From positions 124,001 to 188,000 of the forward strand of contig NZ_FNII01000006.1 of NCBI RefSeq assembly GCF_900103865.1: a stretch of 64,000 bases of DNA, read 5' to 3'. Numbering within the stretch: position 1 is the stretch's first letter; each line of letters starts with the position of its first letter. Origin of the DNA: Vreelandella arcis (GTDB taxonomy: Bacteria; Pseudomonadota; Gammaproteobacteria; Pseudomonadales; Halomonadaceae). Positions 11,243-20,608 of this stretch are shown piece by piece. The position numbers were made by a program, and so were the translations under genes. The notes under the pieces were generated by a model, which had not been told where the DNA came from, made no database searches, and worked only from the letters and a program-made list of their open reading frames with translations.

Positions 11243-11788
11243 ATGTTAAACCAATTACGGTTAGATCATGCCAACATGGCCAGGATGCTGCACGTCCTGC
11301 AGCTCAAGCAAAAAGCCTTGGTTCAAGGCGAGCGTCCCAACTTCCAACTAATGCGCGAGGTGGTGGATTACATTTTGTCCTATATGGATAGCTTTGCCGG
11401 CCCGTTGGAACGGATCTGCGTTGAGCGACTGTGTCAGATTGCGCCTGAACATAAGGAGCTGACCGAAAAAATGGCCGCTGAGTATCTCCAACTGCGCCCT
11501 CGTTTGCAGCGGCTATCTGATGATATCGATACGATTTTGATGGATAACGTGTTGCCCATGGATAAGTTTGCCAGCGATTTAAAAGACTACCTGGAGGCAC
11601 ACCGTGCCTACCTTCGCCAAGAGCGAGAGACACTGTTCCCATTGATGGACAAGCACTTTAGCCAAGACGACATGGAGGCCCTGCGGCAGTCGCTACCGGT
11701 TGGCGCTGAGCAATCCCTTGAGCGACTGCAAACGTCCTACCCCGAGCTTTATGCTGAGCTACGTGGGGCTGACGTACCGCCTATTTAA
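11243..11788 (+). CDS. Hemerythrin-like (HHE) domain protein, metal ligands partly missing
   Basis: The 181-residue protein starts LRLDHANMARMLHVLQLKQ and contains HRAYLRQERETLFPLMDKHF, both typical of bacterial HHE cation-binding proteins. The middle motif, normally His-His-Pro-x-Glu-Asp after a short 'YPD' turn, reads instead YMDSFAGPLERICVERL, so several iron ligands are gone. ATG 11243 follows AAAGGAGA by 7 bases; the upstream in-frame extension overlaps the divergent rarA and looks non-coding. Function is unknown; it may be a four-helix bundle that no longer binds a di-iron centre. Confidence 0.8.
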   Translation: MLNQLRLDHANMARMLHVLQLKQKALVQGERPNFQLMREVVDYILSYMDSFAGPLERICVERLCQIAPEHKELTEKMAAEYLQLRPRLQRLSDDIDTILMDNVLPMDKFASDLKDYLEAHRAYLRQERETLFPLMDKHFSQDDMEALRQSLPVGAEQSLERLQTSYPELYAELRGADVPPI

Positions 11789-11907
11789 GGTTAATTAATG
11801 GCTGGCCTGATGGCTTATCAGTTACCGTGCGCATGTTAAACTAGCCGCTTTAATGTAGCGGACAACGAGGCGATGGTGGCAAAACGCAACAGCGGTAGCG
11901 TAACAGG

Positions 11908-12708
11908 ATGAGGCAAGGGCCCGTTTTGATATTTGATTCCGGCGTGGGAGGGCTGTCGGTGGCGTCAGCACTACGTCAGCACTATCCCCATGCCGGTTTT
12001 TGTTATGCCTGTGACAATGCCTGGCTGCCGTATGGCCTGCGCGATGACGCCACCCTGGCCGAGCGTATTGTGACCGTTTGCTTGGCCGCTGTGGCGGCCT
12101 GCCAGCCCTGTGTGCTGGTAGTGGCCTGTAATACCGCCAGCACCCTGGCGCTTGAAAAGCTGCGCTGGCATTTGACGATTCCCGTGGTGGGCACCGTGCC
12201 GGCCATTAAACCGGCGGCGGCGCTCAGTCAGACGCGTCACATCGGGCTGCTGGCAACTAAAGCCACCGTTGGCCGTCCCTATACCCAGGAACTGATCGCC
12301 AGTTTTGCCAGCGACTGTATGGTGACCAAGGTCGCGGCAGACGCCTTGGTGACCGAAGCTGAAGCATGGCTTGCGGGTCATGCACCTAGCTCGGCGCGTA
12401 TCAATTCTGCGTTAGCTGGGCTCTGGCAAGCGTCGAAACCCGCTGGAAAGACGCCCGCGTTGGATACCGTTGTCTTGGGGTGTACCCATTTTCCTCTGTT
12501 AAAACCTTGGTTAGCCGAGCTTGCCCCCGAGCCGCTTCACTGGGTGGATTCCGGTGACGCCATCGCCCGACGCGTGGGCCAGGTGGCCGGGCCTCTGACG
12601 CCTAACGCACCTGACGGGCGCTGTTACACTACCGGCCCCGCCAATCACTTGACCGATGGCCTGGCACGCTACGGTTTTCAGCCAGCGCAGCGCTTATCCC
12701 TGGCGTGA
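11908..12708 (+). CDS. murI: Glutamate racemase
   Basis: MurI makes D-glutamate for peptidoglycan. The sequence has FDSGVGGLSV at the N-terminus, the first catalytic cysteine in ACNTAS (Cys74) and the second in LGCTHFPLLKPWL, and the DSGDAIARRV tail motif. At 266 residues it is of normal length. No strong ribosome site precedes ATG 11908, but no alternative in-frame start upstream escapes stop codons. trmA follows closely. Confidence 0.95.
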   Translation: MRQGPVLIFDSGVGGLSVASALRQHYPHAGFCYACDNAWLPYGLRDDATLAERIVTVCLAAVAACQPCVLVVACNTASTLALEKLRWHLTIPVVGTVPAIKPAAALSQTRHIGLLATKATVGRPYTQELIASFASDCMVTKVAADALVTEAEAWLAGHAPSSARINSALAGLWQASKPAGKTPALDTVVLGCTHFPLLKPWLAELAPEPLHWVDSGDAIARRVGQVAGPLTPNAPDGRCYTTGPANHLTDGLARYGFQPAQRLSLA

Positions 12709-12750
12709 TAACCGTCTTTATCGATCGTCTACCGATTACCCACTTAAGAT

Positions 12751-12755
12751 AGGAG
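12751..12755 (+). promoter_or_regulatory. Ribosome binding site that sets a TTG start for trmA
   Basis: AGGAG lies 5 bases before TTG 12761. It decides against a longer frame that would begin inside murI. Confidence 0.65.
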
Positions 12756-12760
12756 CCGCT

Positions 12761-13876
12761 TTGGCTATCCCCGTTGTTGAACCCGAACGCTACGCTGAGC
12801 AACTAGCCGATAAGCGCGCCTATGTCGAACGCCTATTGGCCCCCTTTGAACCCCCGGCGCTGGAGGTGTTCGCCTCGCCGCCCAGTCATTACCGCCAGCG
12901 CTGTGAGTTCCGTATCTGGCATGAAGGCGATGACCTTTTTTACGCCATGTTTGAGGTGACGCCAGGTTCCCCTAAAACCAAGCGCGTTATTCGGCTTGAC
13001 CAGTTTCCGGTGGCGAGCGAATCGATCAATCGCTTGATGCCGCGTTTGCGGGCGGCTTTTTTGGCCAGTGAAGAACTCCGCCACCGGCTGTTTCAGGTTG
13101 AATTTTTAACCACGCTGTCGGGAGAAGCATTGGTCACGCTGATCTATCATCGCCCGATAGGTGACGCCTGGGAAGCCGAGGCCCGCGCGCTTGAGGTTGA
13201 ACTTGGCATTATGATTATTGGCCGCTCGCGCAAACAGCGTCTGGTGTTGACCCGCGACCACGTTTGGGAGCGTTTGCAGGTCGACGGCCGCACCCTGCAC
13301 TACCAGCAGGTTGAAAATAGCTTTACCCAGCCTAACGCGCATATCTGTCAGGACATGCTGAGCTGGGCAAGCGATGTCACGGCGGGCCATCACCAAGACG
13401 ATTTGGTTGAGCTCTACTGCGGCAATGGAAACTTCACCATCGCCTTGGCCAACAATTTCCGTCGCGTATTGGCTACGGAAATTTCGCGTACCTCGGTGGC
13501 CAGTGCCAACGTCAACCTGGCAGCGAACGGCGTGACCAACGCCCAGATAGCCAGAATGTCGGCAGAAGACTTCGCCCAGGCGCTGAAAGGCGAGAAAACC
13601 GGCCGCCGGGTGGCCGAGATGGCGCTTGAATCCTACGACTTCTCGACGGTATTGGTGGATCCCCCGCGGGCCGGGCTTGATGAACAAAGTTGCCGGCAGA
13701 TCAGCGAATACGCTCAAATCGTCTATATTTCATGCAACCCCGTTACATTAATGGAGAACTTAACCCAACTGACGCGTAGCCATGAGATCGTCCGGTTTGC
13801 GCTGTTTGACCAGTTTCCGTTTACCCACCATTGTGAGTGCGGTGTTCTGCTTACGCGGCGCGACAAGCAGGGGTGA
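12761..13876 (+). CDS. trmA: tRNA (uracil-5-)-methyltransferase
   Basis: TrmA makes m5U54 in the T loop of tRNA with S-adenosylmethionine. Seen: HYRQRCEFRIWHEGD near the N-terminus, QVENSFTQPN, the SAM-binding LVELYCGNGNFTIALA, DPPRAGLD, and the catalytic cysteine in YISCNPVTLMENL. With the TTG start the protein has 371 residues, against 366 in E. coli. The gene begins 52 bases after murI stops, so cotranscription is likely. Confidence 0.96.
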   Translation: MAIPVVEPERYAEQLADKRAYVERLLAPFEPPALEVFASPPSHYRQRCEFRIWHEGDDLFYAMFEVTPGSPKTKRVIRLDQFPVASESINRLMPRLRAAFLASEELRHRLFQVEFLTTLSGEALVTLIYHRPIGDAWEAEARALEVELGIMIIGRSRKQRLVLTRDHVWERLQVDGRTLHYQQVENSFTQPNAHICQDMLSWASDVTAGHHQDDLVELYCGNGNFTIALANNFRRVLATEISRTSVASANVNLAANGVTNAQIARMSAEDFAQALKGEKTGRRVAEMALESYDFSTVLVDPPRAGLDEQSCRQISEYAQIVYISCNPVTLMENLTQLTRSHEIVRFALFDQFPFTHHCECGVLLTRRDKQG

Positions 13877-14021
13877 TGCGCAAGTGGCATGTGCTATGAG
13901 TAAGAAGATAGATGGCTAGGGTCAGGCGTGCGGGTAGCGTAAGCTAACCGGTATATTGGCCTAAACGCCTATTGTCCTTCGTTTTTTGGCCAGGTAATGG
14001 CCCCGGCAGCTGAGGTGATGG

Positions 14022-17000
14022 ATGCATTACGTTGCGATTGAAGAAAGTCGGCAAGATTTATTGAAGCAACTAAAAGAGCGATTGAACGATCGCTTGGAGC
14101 CGACCCGCGCTACGGCGATTGATGCCTTTGCGCGGCATTTCTATGCGACGGTGCCCGTGGAAGACTTAGTCGACCGCCGCCTGGATGATCTGTACGGGGC
14201 AACGCTATCGATTTGGCAGTTCTTACAGCACCACGATCCGCAATGCCCCAAAATCCGGGTGTTCAATCCCGACTTTGAGGAGCACGGCTGGCAGTCGACC
14301 CATACGTTTGTGGCGGTGCTGAACGAAGACATGCCGTTTTTGGTCGACTCGGTGCGCATTGAGTTGAATCGTCGCGGTCTGACCGTGCATGCGATTCAAA
14401 ATGCGGTGTTGGCGGTGAGCCGAGATAACCAGCATCAACTGCAAACGTTAAGCTCACCGAGTGATGCAAAGGCGCCAGGGGATCGCGAATCGCTGATTGT
14501 GATTGAAGTCGACCGCCACACCGACCCCGAGCTGCTGGATAAAATCGAGCACAACCTGCACGACGTGCTGCGCGATGTGCGGACGGCTGTGGATGATTAT
14601 GATGGGATGTGTCAGCAAATTCGTGGCTCTATTCAGGAGTTGGAGAGAAATTGCCCGCCGCAAATCGATCCTGACGACCACGAAGAGGCCATCGCTTTTT
14701 TAGAGTGGCTGCTTAAAGATAACTTTACCTTTCTGGGGTACGACGAGTACCTGCTTGAAGGCGGCCAGTTAACCCGTGACCCCAATAGCGTGCTGGGCGT
14801 ATTCCGGTTGGATCAGCCGCGTTACTGCGAGCGAATTCGCACCGAAGAAGGCCTCGGCGAGCACAACGATTATGTGCTGGTGCCGCAGCTTTTATCGTTT
14901 GCCAAAAGTGCCCATCACTCTCGAGTGCATCGGCCCACCTATCCCGATTACATTACCGTTGATCGCTACGATGATCACGGCAACGTGATCGGTGAGCGGC
15001 GTTTCTTTGGGCTGTTTACGGCCACGGTGTACAACGAGTCGCCACGCAATATTCCGCTGCTGCGTCGTAAGCTAAAAGCGGTGATGGACATTGCCGGGTT
15101 CAACCCCCAGGGGCATAACGGCAAGCAACTGCTGCAAGTGCTCGAAGTCTATCCGCGCGACGACCTCTTTCAGATGAATACCGAGGCGCTGGCCAGCACG
15201 GCGCTGGGCATTCTCAATATTCGTGAACGCCGCCAAGTGCGGTTGTTCATACGCGCCGACGTCAGCGGCAAGTTTTATTCGTGCCTGGTTTTTGTACCGC
15301 GCGACGTATTTTCCACCGATTTGCGTCAGAGCATTCAGCACCTGCTTTGCGAAGAGCTTGATGCCCACTTTGGCGACTTCAATACTTACCTATCCGAGTC
15401 GGTGCTGGCACGTATTCAGTTGATCCTGCGCTTCAATGGCGATGCACCCAGCCAGTACGATCTTAAGCGGCTGGAAAGCAAGGTCGCCCGCTTGGCGCGC
15501 AGCTGGCGCGATGATTTACAGGCCGCGATGATTGAAGGGTTCGGCGAAGAGCGCGCTAATCACTTGATGGAGCAATTCCATGAGGCGTTTTCCGCGAGCT
15601 ATCGCGAAGACTTTTCGGCGCGCACCGCGGTATTCGATATCCAGCACCTGCTGACGCTGGATAGCGGTGATGATCTATCGCTATCGCTCTATCGGCCGCT
15701 GGAAGAGCAGGGCGGTGGGGTTAATTTGAAGCTGTTCCACCGCGCGACGCAAATTCCGCTTTCCGACGTGCTGCCGATGATGGAAAATCTCGGCCTGCGG
15801 GTTATTGGCGAGCGTCCCTACGATATCAACGGCCCCCAGCAGCGCTATTGGATCCACGACTTTGAACTGGAGCACACGGGTGCCGAGGTGAGCCTGTCGG
15901 ATATGCGCGAAACGTTCAGCGAAGCGTTTAAGCGCATTTGGGCCGGCGAAGCCGATAACGATGCCTTTAATCGCCTGATCATTGGCGCGGGCCTGGATTG
16001 GCGGGAAGTGGCCATGCTGCGGGGCTATGCCCGCTACCTGAAGCAAATTCGCTTTGGCATGTCCCAGGATTATATTGCCTCGACCCTGGCTAGCTACCCG
16101 GCCATTACTCAGGTGTTGGTGGAGCTGTTCCAACAGCGGTTTGACCCCAGTTTAGAGGGTCATGATACCAGCGACTGCGTAGCGCGCATTAACGAACACC
16201 TGGAAGCCGTTGCCAGCCTTAACGATGACCAGCTGTTGCGCCGCTTTATGGAACTGATCTTGGCGACGCTGCGCACCAACTATTTCCAGCAAGCCGATAA
16301 CGGTCGCGCTAAAGACTATATCGCCTTCAAGCTTGAACCCTCCAAAGTGACCGGCATGCCCAAGCCACGCCCGGCGTTTGAGATTTTTGTTTGCTCGCCG
16401 CGAGTGGAAGGGGTTCACCTGCGTGGTGGGAAGGTCGCCCGTGGCGGCTTGCGTTGGTCCGACCGCCATGAGGATTTCCGCACGGAAGTGCTTGGCCTGG
16501 TAAAAGCCCAGCAGGTTAAAAACGCCGTGATTGTGCCGGTGGGGGCAAAAGGCGGGTTTGTCTGTAAGCGCATGCCGGAAAACGCCGACCGTGAAACCCA
16601 GCAAAAAGAGGGGATCGCCTGCTATCAGCTGTTTATCCGTGCGCTGTTGGATGTGACCGACAACCTCGTCGGCGGCGATGTGGTGCCGCCGCAAAGCGTG
16701 GTGCGTCACGACCCAGACGATGCCTATTTAGTGGTTGCTGCGGATAAGGGCACCGCTACCTTCTCTGATATCGCCAATGAGATTTCGTTGGAGTACGGCC
16801 ATTGGTTAGGCGATGCCTTCGCGTCCGGTGGCGAGAACGGTTACGACCACAAGAAGATGGGTATTACCGCGCGCGGGGCGTGGGAATCGGTTAAACGCCA
16901 CTTTAAAAATCTGGATCTCGACACCCAGCGCGATGAGTTTAGTGTGATTGGCATCGGCGATATGGCGGGCGACGTGTTCGGTAACGGGATGCTGTTATCG

Positions 17001-18845
17001 GATAAGATCCTACTGAAGGGCGCGTTCAACCACCTGCATATTTTCGTCGACCCAACGCCCGATGCCGAATCGACGTTTGCTGAACGTCAGCGCTTGTTCG
17101 GTCTGCCGCGTTCGAGCTGGGAAGATTACGATCAAACGCTGATCTCCCAGGGCGGCGGCATCTTTAGCCGCAGTGCTAAATCAATTCCCATTACGCCAGA
17201 AATGCAAACGGCCTTTGGTATTAAAGAGACGCGCCTGTCGCCGAACGAGTTGATTCGCGCCACGCTGGTCTCGAAGGTTGATTTGATCTGGAATGGCGGC
17301 ATCGGCACTTACGTGAAAGGTTCAGAAGAAACCGATGCGGACGTGGGCGATAAAGCCAACGATGCGTTGCGTATTAACGGTAACGACCTGAACTGCCGTG
17401 TGGTTGGCGAGGGCGGTAATCTGGGCCTGACCCAGCGCGGCCGGATGGAAGCCGCCGCCAAGGGGGTAAGGGTTTACACCGACTTTATCGACAACGCCGG
17501 TGGGGTTAACTGCTCCGACCACGAGGTCAATATCAAGATTTTGATCGATGAAGTGGTCAAGCGCGGTGACATGACCGACAAGCAGCGTAACCAGCTGCTG
17601 GCCGAGATGACTGAAGAGGTCGCTGATCTGGTGATTCTGGATAACTATCGCCAAACCCAAGCGTTGGATCTCTCGGCCATTCTCTCCGAGCAGGGCATGG
17701 GGCCCTATCGTCGCTTTATCAGCGAGTTGGAATCGGCGGGCCAAATTGACCGTGAGCTCGAATTCCTGCCTACCGACGATGTGTTAAAAGAGCGTGTAAG
17801 TCATCAGCAGGGTATGCGTCTGCCGGAGCTTTCGGTGTTGATTTCTTACGCCAAGAGTACCTTGAAGGGCGATCTGATAACGTCCGAGGTGCCCGACGAC
17901 CCGTATATTCATCGCCACCTTGAGCGCCTCTTCCCGGCGGTTTTAACCGAACGCTACCAGCAGGAAATGTACGATCACCGCTTGAAGCGTGAAATCGTCG
18001 CGACTCAGGTCGCCAACGATCTGGTCGACCACATGGGCATTGTGTTCGTGCGGCGGCTCATGGATTCCACGGGCGCTGGTCGGGCAGATATTGCTCGGGC
18101 TTACGTCGTCGCCCGGGACAGCTTTAATCTGCAGGCCCTTTGGGCCCAGCTTGAATCGCTGGATAATCAAGTGCCCAACCATGTGCAGTACGCGATGATG
18201 CTCGATGTGATGCGCATGATCCGCCGGTCGACGCGGTGGTTCCTGCGTCAACACATGGGACTGTCTACCCAGGATACCATTGAGTACTTCCGCCCCCGTT
18301 TGGCGCAGCTACAGGAAGGCATTGGTGAGCTGCTGAGCGGCGAGGAACTGGCCGCATGGCGTCAACGCTATGATGAACTGCAAGAGGCGGGCGTCCCCGA
18401 GGCCCTGGCCTCGACGGTCGCGGCGGCGCCGAGCTTGTATGCTGGCCTGGGTATTATCCAGGCAGCGCGAGCCACCAATGAGAAGCCCCAGCGTGTCGCC
18501 GAGGTGTTCTATGAAATTGGCAGCCGCTTGGAGCTACCGTGGATGATCCAGCGGGTCACCCAGCTTGAGGTGCGCGACGCTTGGCAGGCCCAGGCGCGGG
18601 AAACCTTCCGCGATGACATCGACCGCCAGCAGCTGGCGCTGACCACCAGCGTACTCAAGCTGGAAGCGGGTAGCCGCGACACCCAAGAGCGGGTTGCTCA
18701 ATGGTTAGAGCTGCATGCCGATCTGCATCGCCGCTGGTGCCGCTTGATCGACGAGGTGCGCGGCGGCAGCGACGGCGGCTTTGCGCTATTCGCCGTGGCC
18801 ATCCGTGAGCTGGTTGACCTGGCGGAAAGCGATAGCGAGGGCTAA
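14022..18845 (+). CDS. gdhB: NAD-specific glutamate dehydrogenase, large (180-kDa) class
   Basis: This 1607-residue protein matches the large NAD-GDH class known from Pseudomonas, Streptomyces and Caulobacter, which degrades glutamate to 2-oxoglutarate and ammonium. The N-terminal half holds ACT-like regulatory segments; the catalytic region around residues 800-1200 has RGGLRWSDRHEDFRTEVLGL, KNAVIVPVGAKGGF, GIGDMAGDVFGNGM and VVGEGGNLGLTQRGRMEAA. ATG 14022 follows GAGGTGATGG. Monocistronic, with its own terminator. In halophiles glutamate is a major compatible solute, so this enzyme may help to remove it; that last point is inference. Confidence 0.96.
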   Translation: MHYVAIEESRQDLLKQLKERLNDRLEPTRATAIDAFARHFYATVPVEDLVDRRLDDLYGATLSIWQFLQHHDPQCPKIRVFNPDFEEHGWQSTHTFVAVLNEDMPFLVDSVRIELNRRGLTVHAIQNAVLAVSRDNQHQLQTLSSPSDAKAPGDRESLIVIEVDRHTDPELLDKIEHNLHDVLRDVRTAVDDYDGMCQQIRGSIQELERNCPPQIDPDDHEEAIAFLEWLLKDNFTFLGYDEYLLEGGQLTRDPNSVLGVFRLDQPRYCERIRTEEGLGEHNDYVLVPQLLSFAKSAHHSRVHRPTYPDYITVDRYDDHGNVIGERRFFGLFTATVYNESPRNIPLLRRKLKAVMDIAGFNPQGHNGKQLLQVLEVYPRDDLFQMNTEALASTALGILNIRERRQVRLFIRADVSGKFYSCLVFVPRDVFSTDLRQSIQHLLCEELDAHFGDFNTYLSESVLARIQLILRFNGDAPSQYDLKRLESKVARLARSWRDDLQAAMIEGFGEERANHLMEQFHEAFSASYREDFSARTAVFDIQHLLTLDSGDDLSLSLYRPLEEQGGGVNLKLFHRATQIPLSDVLPMMENLGLRVIGERPYDINGPQQRYWIHDFELEHTGAEVSLSDMRETFSEAFKRIWAGEADNDAFNRLIIGAGLDWREVAMLRGYARYLKQIRFGMSQDYIASTLASYPAITQVLVELFQQRFDPSLEGHDTSDCVARINEHLEAVASLNDDQLLRRFMELILATLRTNYFQQADNGRAKDYIAFKLEPSKVTGMPKPRPAFEIFVCSPRVEGVHLRGGKVARGGLRWSDRHEDFRTEVLGLVKAQQVKNAVIVPVGAKGGFVCKRMPENADRETQQKEGIACYQLFIRALLDVTDNLVGGDVVPPQSVVRHDPDDAYLVVAADKGTATFSDIANEISLEYGHWLGDAFASGGENGYDHKKMGITARGAWESVKRHFKNLDLDTQRDEFSVIGIGDMAGDVFGNGMLLSDKILLKGAFNHLHIFVDPTPDAESTFAERQRLFGLPRSSWEDYDQTLISQGGGIFSRSAKSIPITPEMQTAFGIKETRLSPNELIRATLVSKVDLIWNGGIGTYVKGSEETDADVGDKANDALRINGNDLNCRVVGEGGNLGLTQRGRMEAAAKGVRVYTDFIDNAGGVNCSDHEVNIKILIDEVVKRGDMTDKQRNQLLAEMTEEVADLVILDNYRQTQALDLSAILSEQGMGPYRRFISELESAGQIDRELEFLPTDDVLKERVSHQQGMRLPELSVLISYAKSTLKGDLITSEVPDDPYIHRHLERLFPAVLTERYQQEMYDHRLKREIVATQVANDLVDHMGIVFVRRLMDSTGAGRADIARAYVVARDSFNLQALWAQLESLDNQVPNHVQYAMMLDVMRMIRRSTRWFLRQHMGLSTQDTIEYFRPRLAQLQEGIGELLSGEELAAWRQRYDELQEAGVPEALASTVAAAPSLYAGLGIIQAARATNEKPQRVAEVFYEIGSRLELPWMIQRVTQLEVRDAWQAQARETFRDDIDRQQLALTTSVLKLEAGSRDTQERVAQWLELHADLHRRWCRLIDEVRGGSDGGFALFAVAIRELVDLAESDSEG

Positions 18846-18869
18846 CCCCACGCGTAACCGCTGCCCCTA

Positions 18870-18904
18870 AGCACGTCCTGGATCCACCAGGGCGTGCTTT
18901 TTTA
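18870..18904 (+). terminator. Rho-independent terminator of gdhB
   Basis: A 12-bp stem (18870-18881 with 18887-18898; one G-T pair) with a 5-base loop is followed by TTTTTA. It separates gdhB from pyrD. Confidence 0.88.
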
Positions 18905-18950
18905 CGTTATACTTGCGCTCGTTTTAGCCGCCTGTTTTAAGAGACCCGCC

Positions 18951-19964
18951 ATGTACGCCTTTGCCCGCTCGCTTTTATTTCGCCTCGACCCTGAAACCGC
19001 CCACGGTATCGCGCTGGGTGCTTTGGACTCGTTGCACCGAGTGAAGAGCGTTAAGCGTTTGGTGGGCAAGCCGGTCGACGATCCAGTTGAGTTGATGGGA
19101 TTGCGCTTTGCCAATCGCGTGGGCTTAGCGGCGGGGCTGGATAAAAACGCTGACCACCTGGACGCACTGGGCGAGCTTGGCTTTGGGTTTATTGAAGTTG
19201 GTACGGTGACCCCCAAGGCTCAGCCGGGTAACTCCAAGCCCCGAATGTTTCGACTGGCGGCGCACTCGGCCATCATTAACCGGTTTGGGTTTAACAATCG
19301 CGGCGTTGAGCACTTGGTGGCGCAGGTTAAACAGCGTCAGTATGGGGGGGTGGTGGGCATTAATATTGGCAAAAACCTGACCACCTCGGTAGACAACGCG
19401 CTGGATGATTACTTGGCCTGTTTGGAGGCCGTCCATGGGGTGGCCGATTACGTGACGGTCAATATTTCCTCGCCCAACACCCCAGGGCTGCGCACGCTGC
19501 AGTTCGGTGACCAATTGGATGCCTTATTAGGCCCCATTCGCACGCGTAGCCAGATGTTGGACGAACAAGCGGGGCGCAGTGTGCCACTATTGGTGAAAAT
19601 TGCCCCGGATATGACGGATGAAGAAGTAGCGCTAGTGGCGGGCAGCATCGAGCGCAATGGGTTTGACGGCGTGATTGCCACCAATACCACGGTCGCTCGA
19701 GAGGGCGTGCAGGGTGACCCACAAGCGGAAGAAGCGGGTGGGCTTTCGGGTAAGCCGGTGTTCGAAGCGTCGAACCGGGTGATCCGGCTACTGCGCGAAC
19801 ACTTGCCGCATTTGCCGATCATCGGTGTTGGGGGTATCGACAGCGGCGACGCTGCCAAAGCAAAGCTCGCCGCCGGCGCGGATTTAGTGCAGCTTTACTC
19901 GGGGCTAATTTATCGTGGGCCGACGCTCGTCCGCGAGTGTGCTGATGCCTTGAAATCGGGGTAA
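18951..19964 (+). CDS. pyrD: Dihydroorotate dehydrogenase (quinone), class 2
   Basis: PyrD oxidises dihydroorotate with FMN and passes electrons to quinone at the inner membrane. The 337-residue protein starts MYAFARSLLFRLDPETAHG, the amphipathic membrane-binding helix of class 2. FMN and substrate motifs include RVGLAAGLDKN, FGFNNRGVEH, NISSPNTPGLRTLQ (with the class-2 catalytic serine) and the late GVGGI. I chose ATG 18951; the open frame reaches upstream into the gdhB terminator. Confidence 0.96.
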   Translation: MYAFARSLLFRLDPETAHGIALGALDSLHRVKSVKRLVGKPVDDPVELMGLRFANRVGLAAGLDKNADHLDALGELGFGFIEVGTVTPKAQPGNSKPRMFRLAAHSAIINRFGFNNRGVEHLVAQVKQRQYGGVVGINIGKNLTTSVDNALDDYLACLEAVHGVADYVTVNISSPNTPGLRTLQFGDQLDALLGPIRTRSQMLDEQAGRSVPLLVKIAPDMTDEEVALVAGSIERNGFDGVIATNTTVAREGVQGDPQAEEAGGLSGKPVFEASNRVIRLLREHLPHLPIIGVGGIDSGDAAKAKLAAGADLVQLYSGLIYRGPTLVRECADALKSG

Positions 19965-19993
19965 CCAGTGTTGGCTAAAGCGGTTTACGCGCA

Positions 19994-20021
19994 ATAAAAA
20001 GCCCGCTCAATTCAGCGGGCT
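19994..20021 (-). terminator. Rho-independent terminator of rmf
   Basis: AGCCCGCT and AGCGGGCT pair around a 6-base loop. On the minus strand the hairpin ends in TTTTTATTG, so it serves rmf (stop at 20051); it may also block read-through from pyrD. Confidence 0.8.
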
Positions 20022-20050
20022 CACTGCAAACATCATGTAAAGGTAAAGGG

Positions 20051-20260
20051 TTAGGTCATGACCACAGGGTTTTTGTGAATGCCGGAGACGCCGGTCATTC
20101 CATCCCACTGGTCGCCGCGACCTTCACGCCAACCGCTCATCCAGTATTCGCGTAAATTAACCTCGTGACTGGGACAATCATCTCGGGAGCGACCCGAAAC
20201 ACCCGCTTTGTAGCCGTGTACATAAGCACGCTGGAAGCGATCACGTTTTTGTCGTTTCAT
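20051..20260 (-). CDS. rmf: Ribosome modulation factor
   Basis: Rmf pairs 70S ribosomes into inactive 100S dimers in stationary phase. The 69-residue basic protein carries the family pattern MKRQKRDRFQRAYVHGYKAG followed by a WMSGWREGRGDQWDGM segment. Length and sequence are normal. Single gene with its own terminator; it lies next to rlmKL, as in E. coli and Pseudomonas. Confidence 0.96.
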   Translation of the reverse strand: MKRQKRDRFQRAYVHGYKAGVSGRSRDDCPSHEVNLREYWMSGWREGRGDQWDGMTGVSGIHKNPVVMT

Positions 20261-20608
20261 TGGCTAACCTCTTTTATGAAAGCCTTTGAGATGAAATAAA
20301 CAGAGGCGCGAAACAGGGCGCGTTGCCCAGGAGTCTCGCCGCCGCTATTTCAAGCGCTGTTTGAGAGTTAACTCAAGGAGTTAGTTTCCGTCCCAGCGTA
20401 GCGGTCTAGCACTCACGTGCTGAACCTGCTGAACGGCTCTCTGGTATACGCCATGGTCGCTTGGACCCTGACAGGTAACGCATGCGTTTTCAGTAGCTAC
20501 TATCTTATTGTTAGACCATGATGGGGTCACTTGTCGACCATCAAATTGTCATAAGACGTAAACTCATTTGCAATATATAGGAATTTCGCGCGGTTACGCG
20601 CAGCCATT
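20261..20608. other. Intergenic region between divergent rmf and rlmKL
   Basis: No gene is seen. It must carry the rmf and rlmKL promoters. A perfect dyad TAACTC-AAG-GAGTTA lies at 20369-20383; it could be an operator. No promoter match was good enough to call. Confidence 0.5.

Noticed and set aside
16152-16709. 185-codon minus-strand frame inside gdhB
   Set aside because: Shadow of a strongly conserved GDH region; no independent support.
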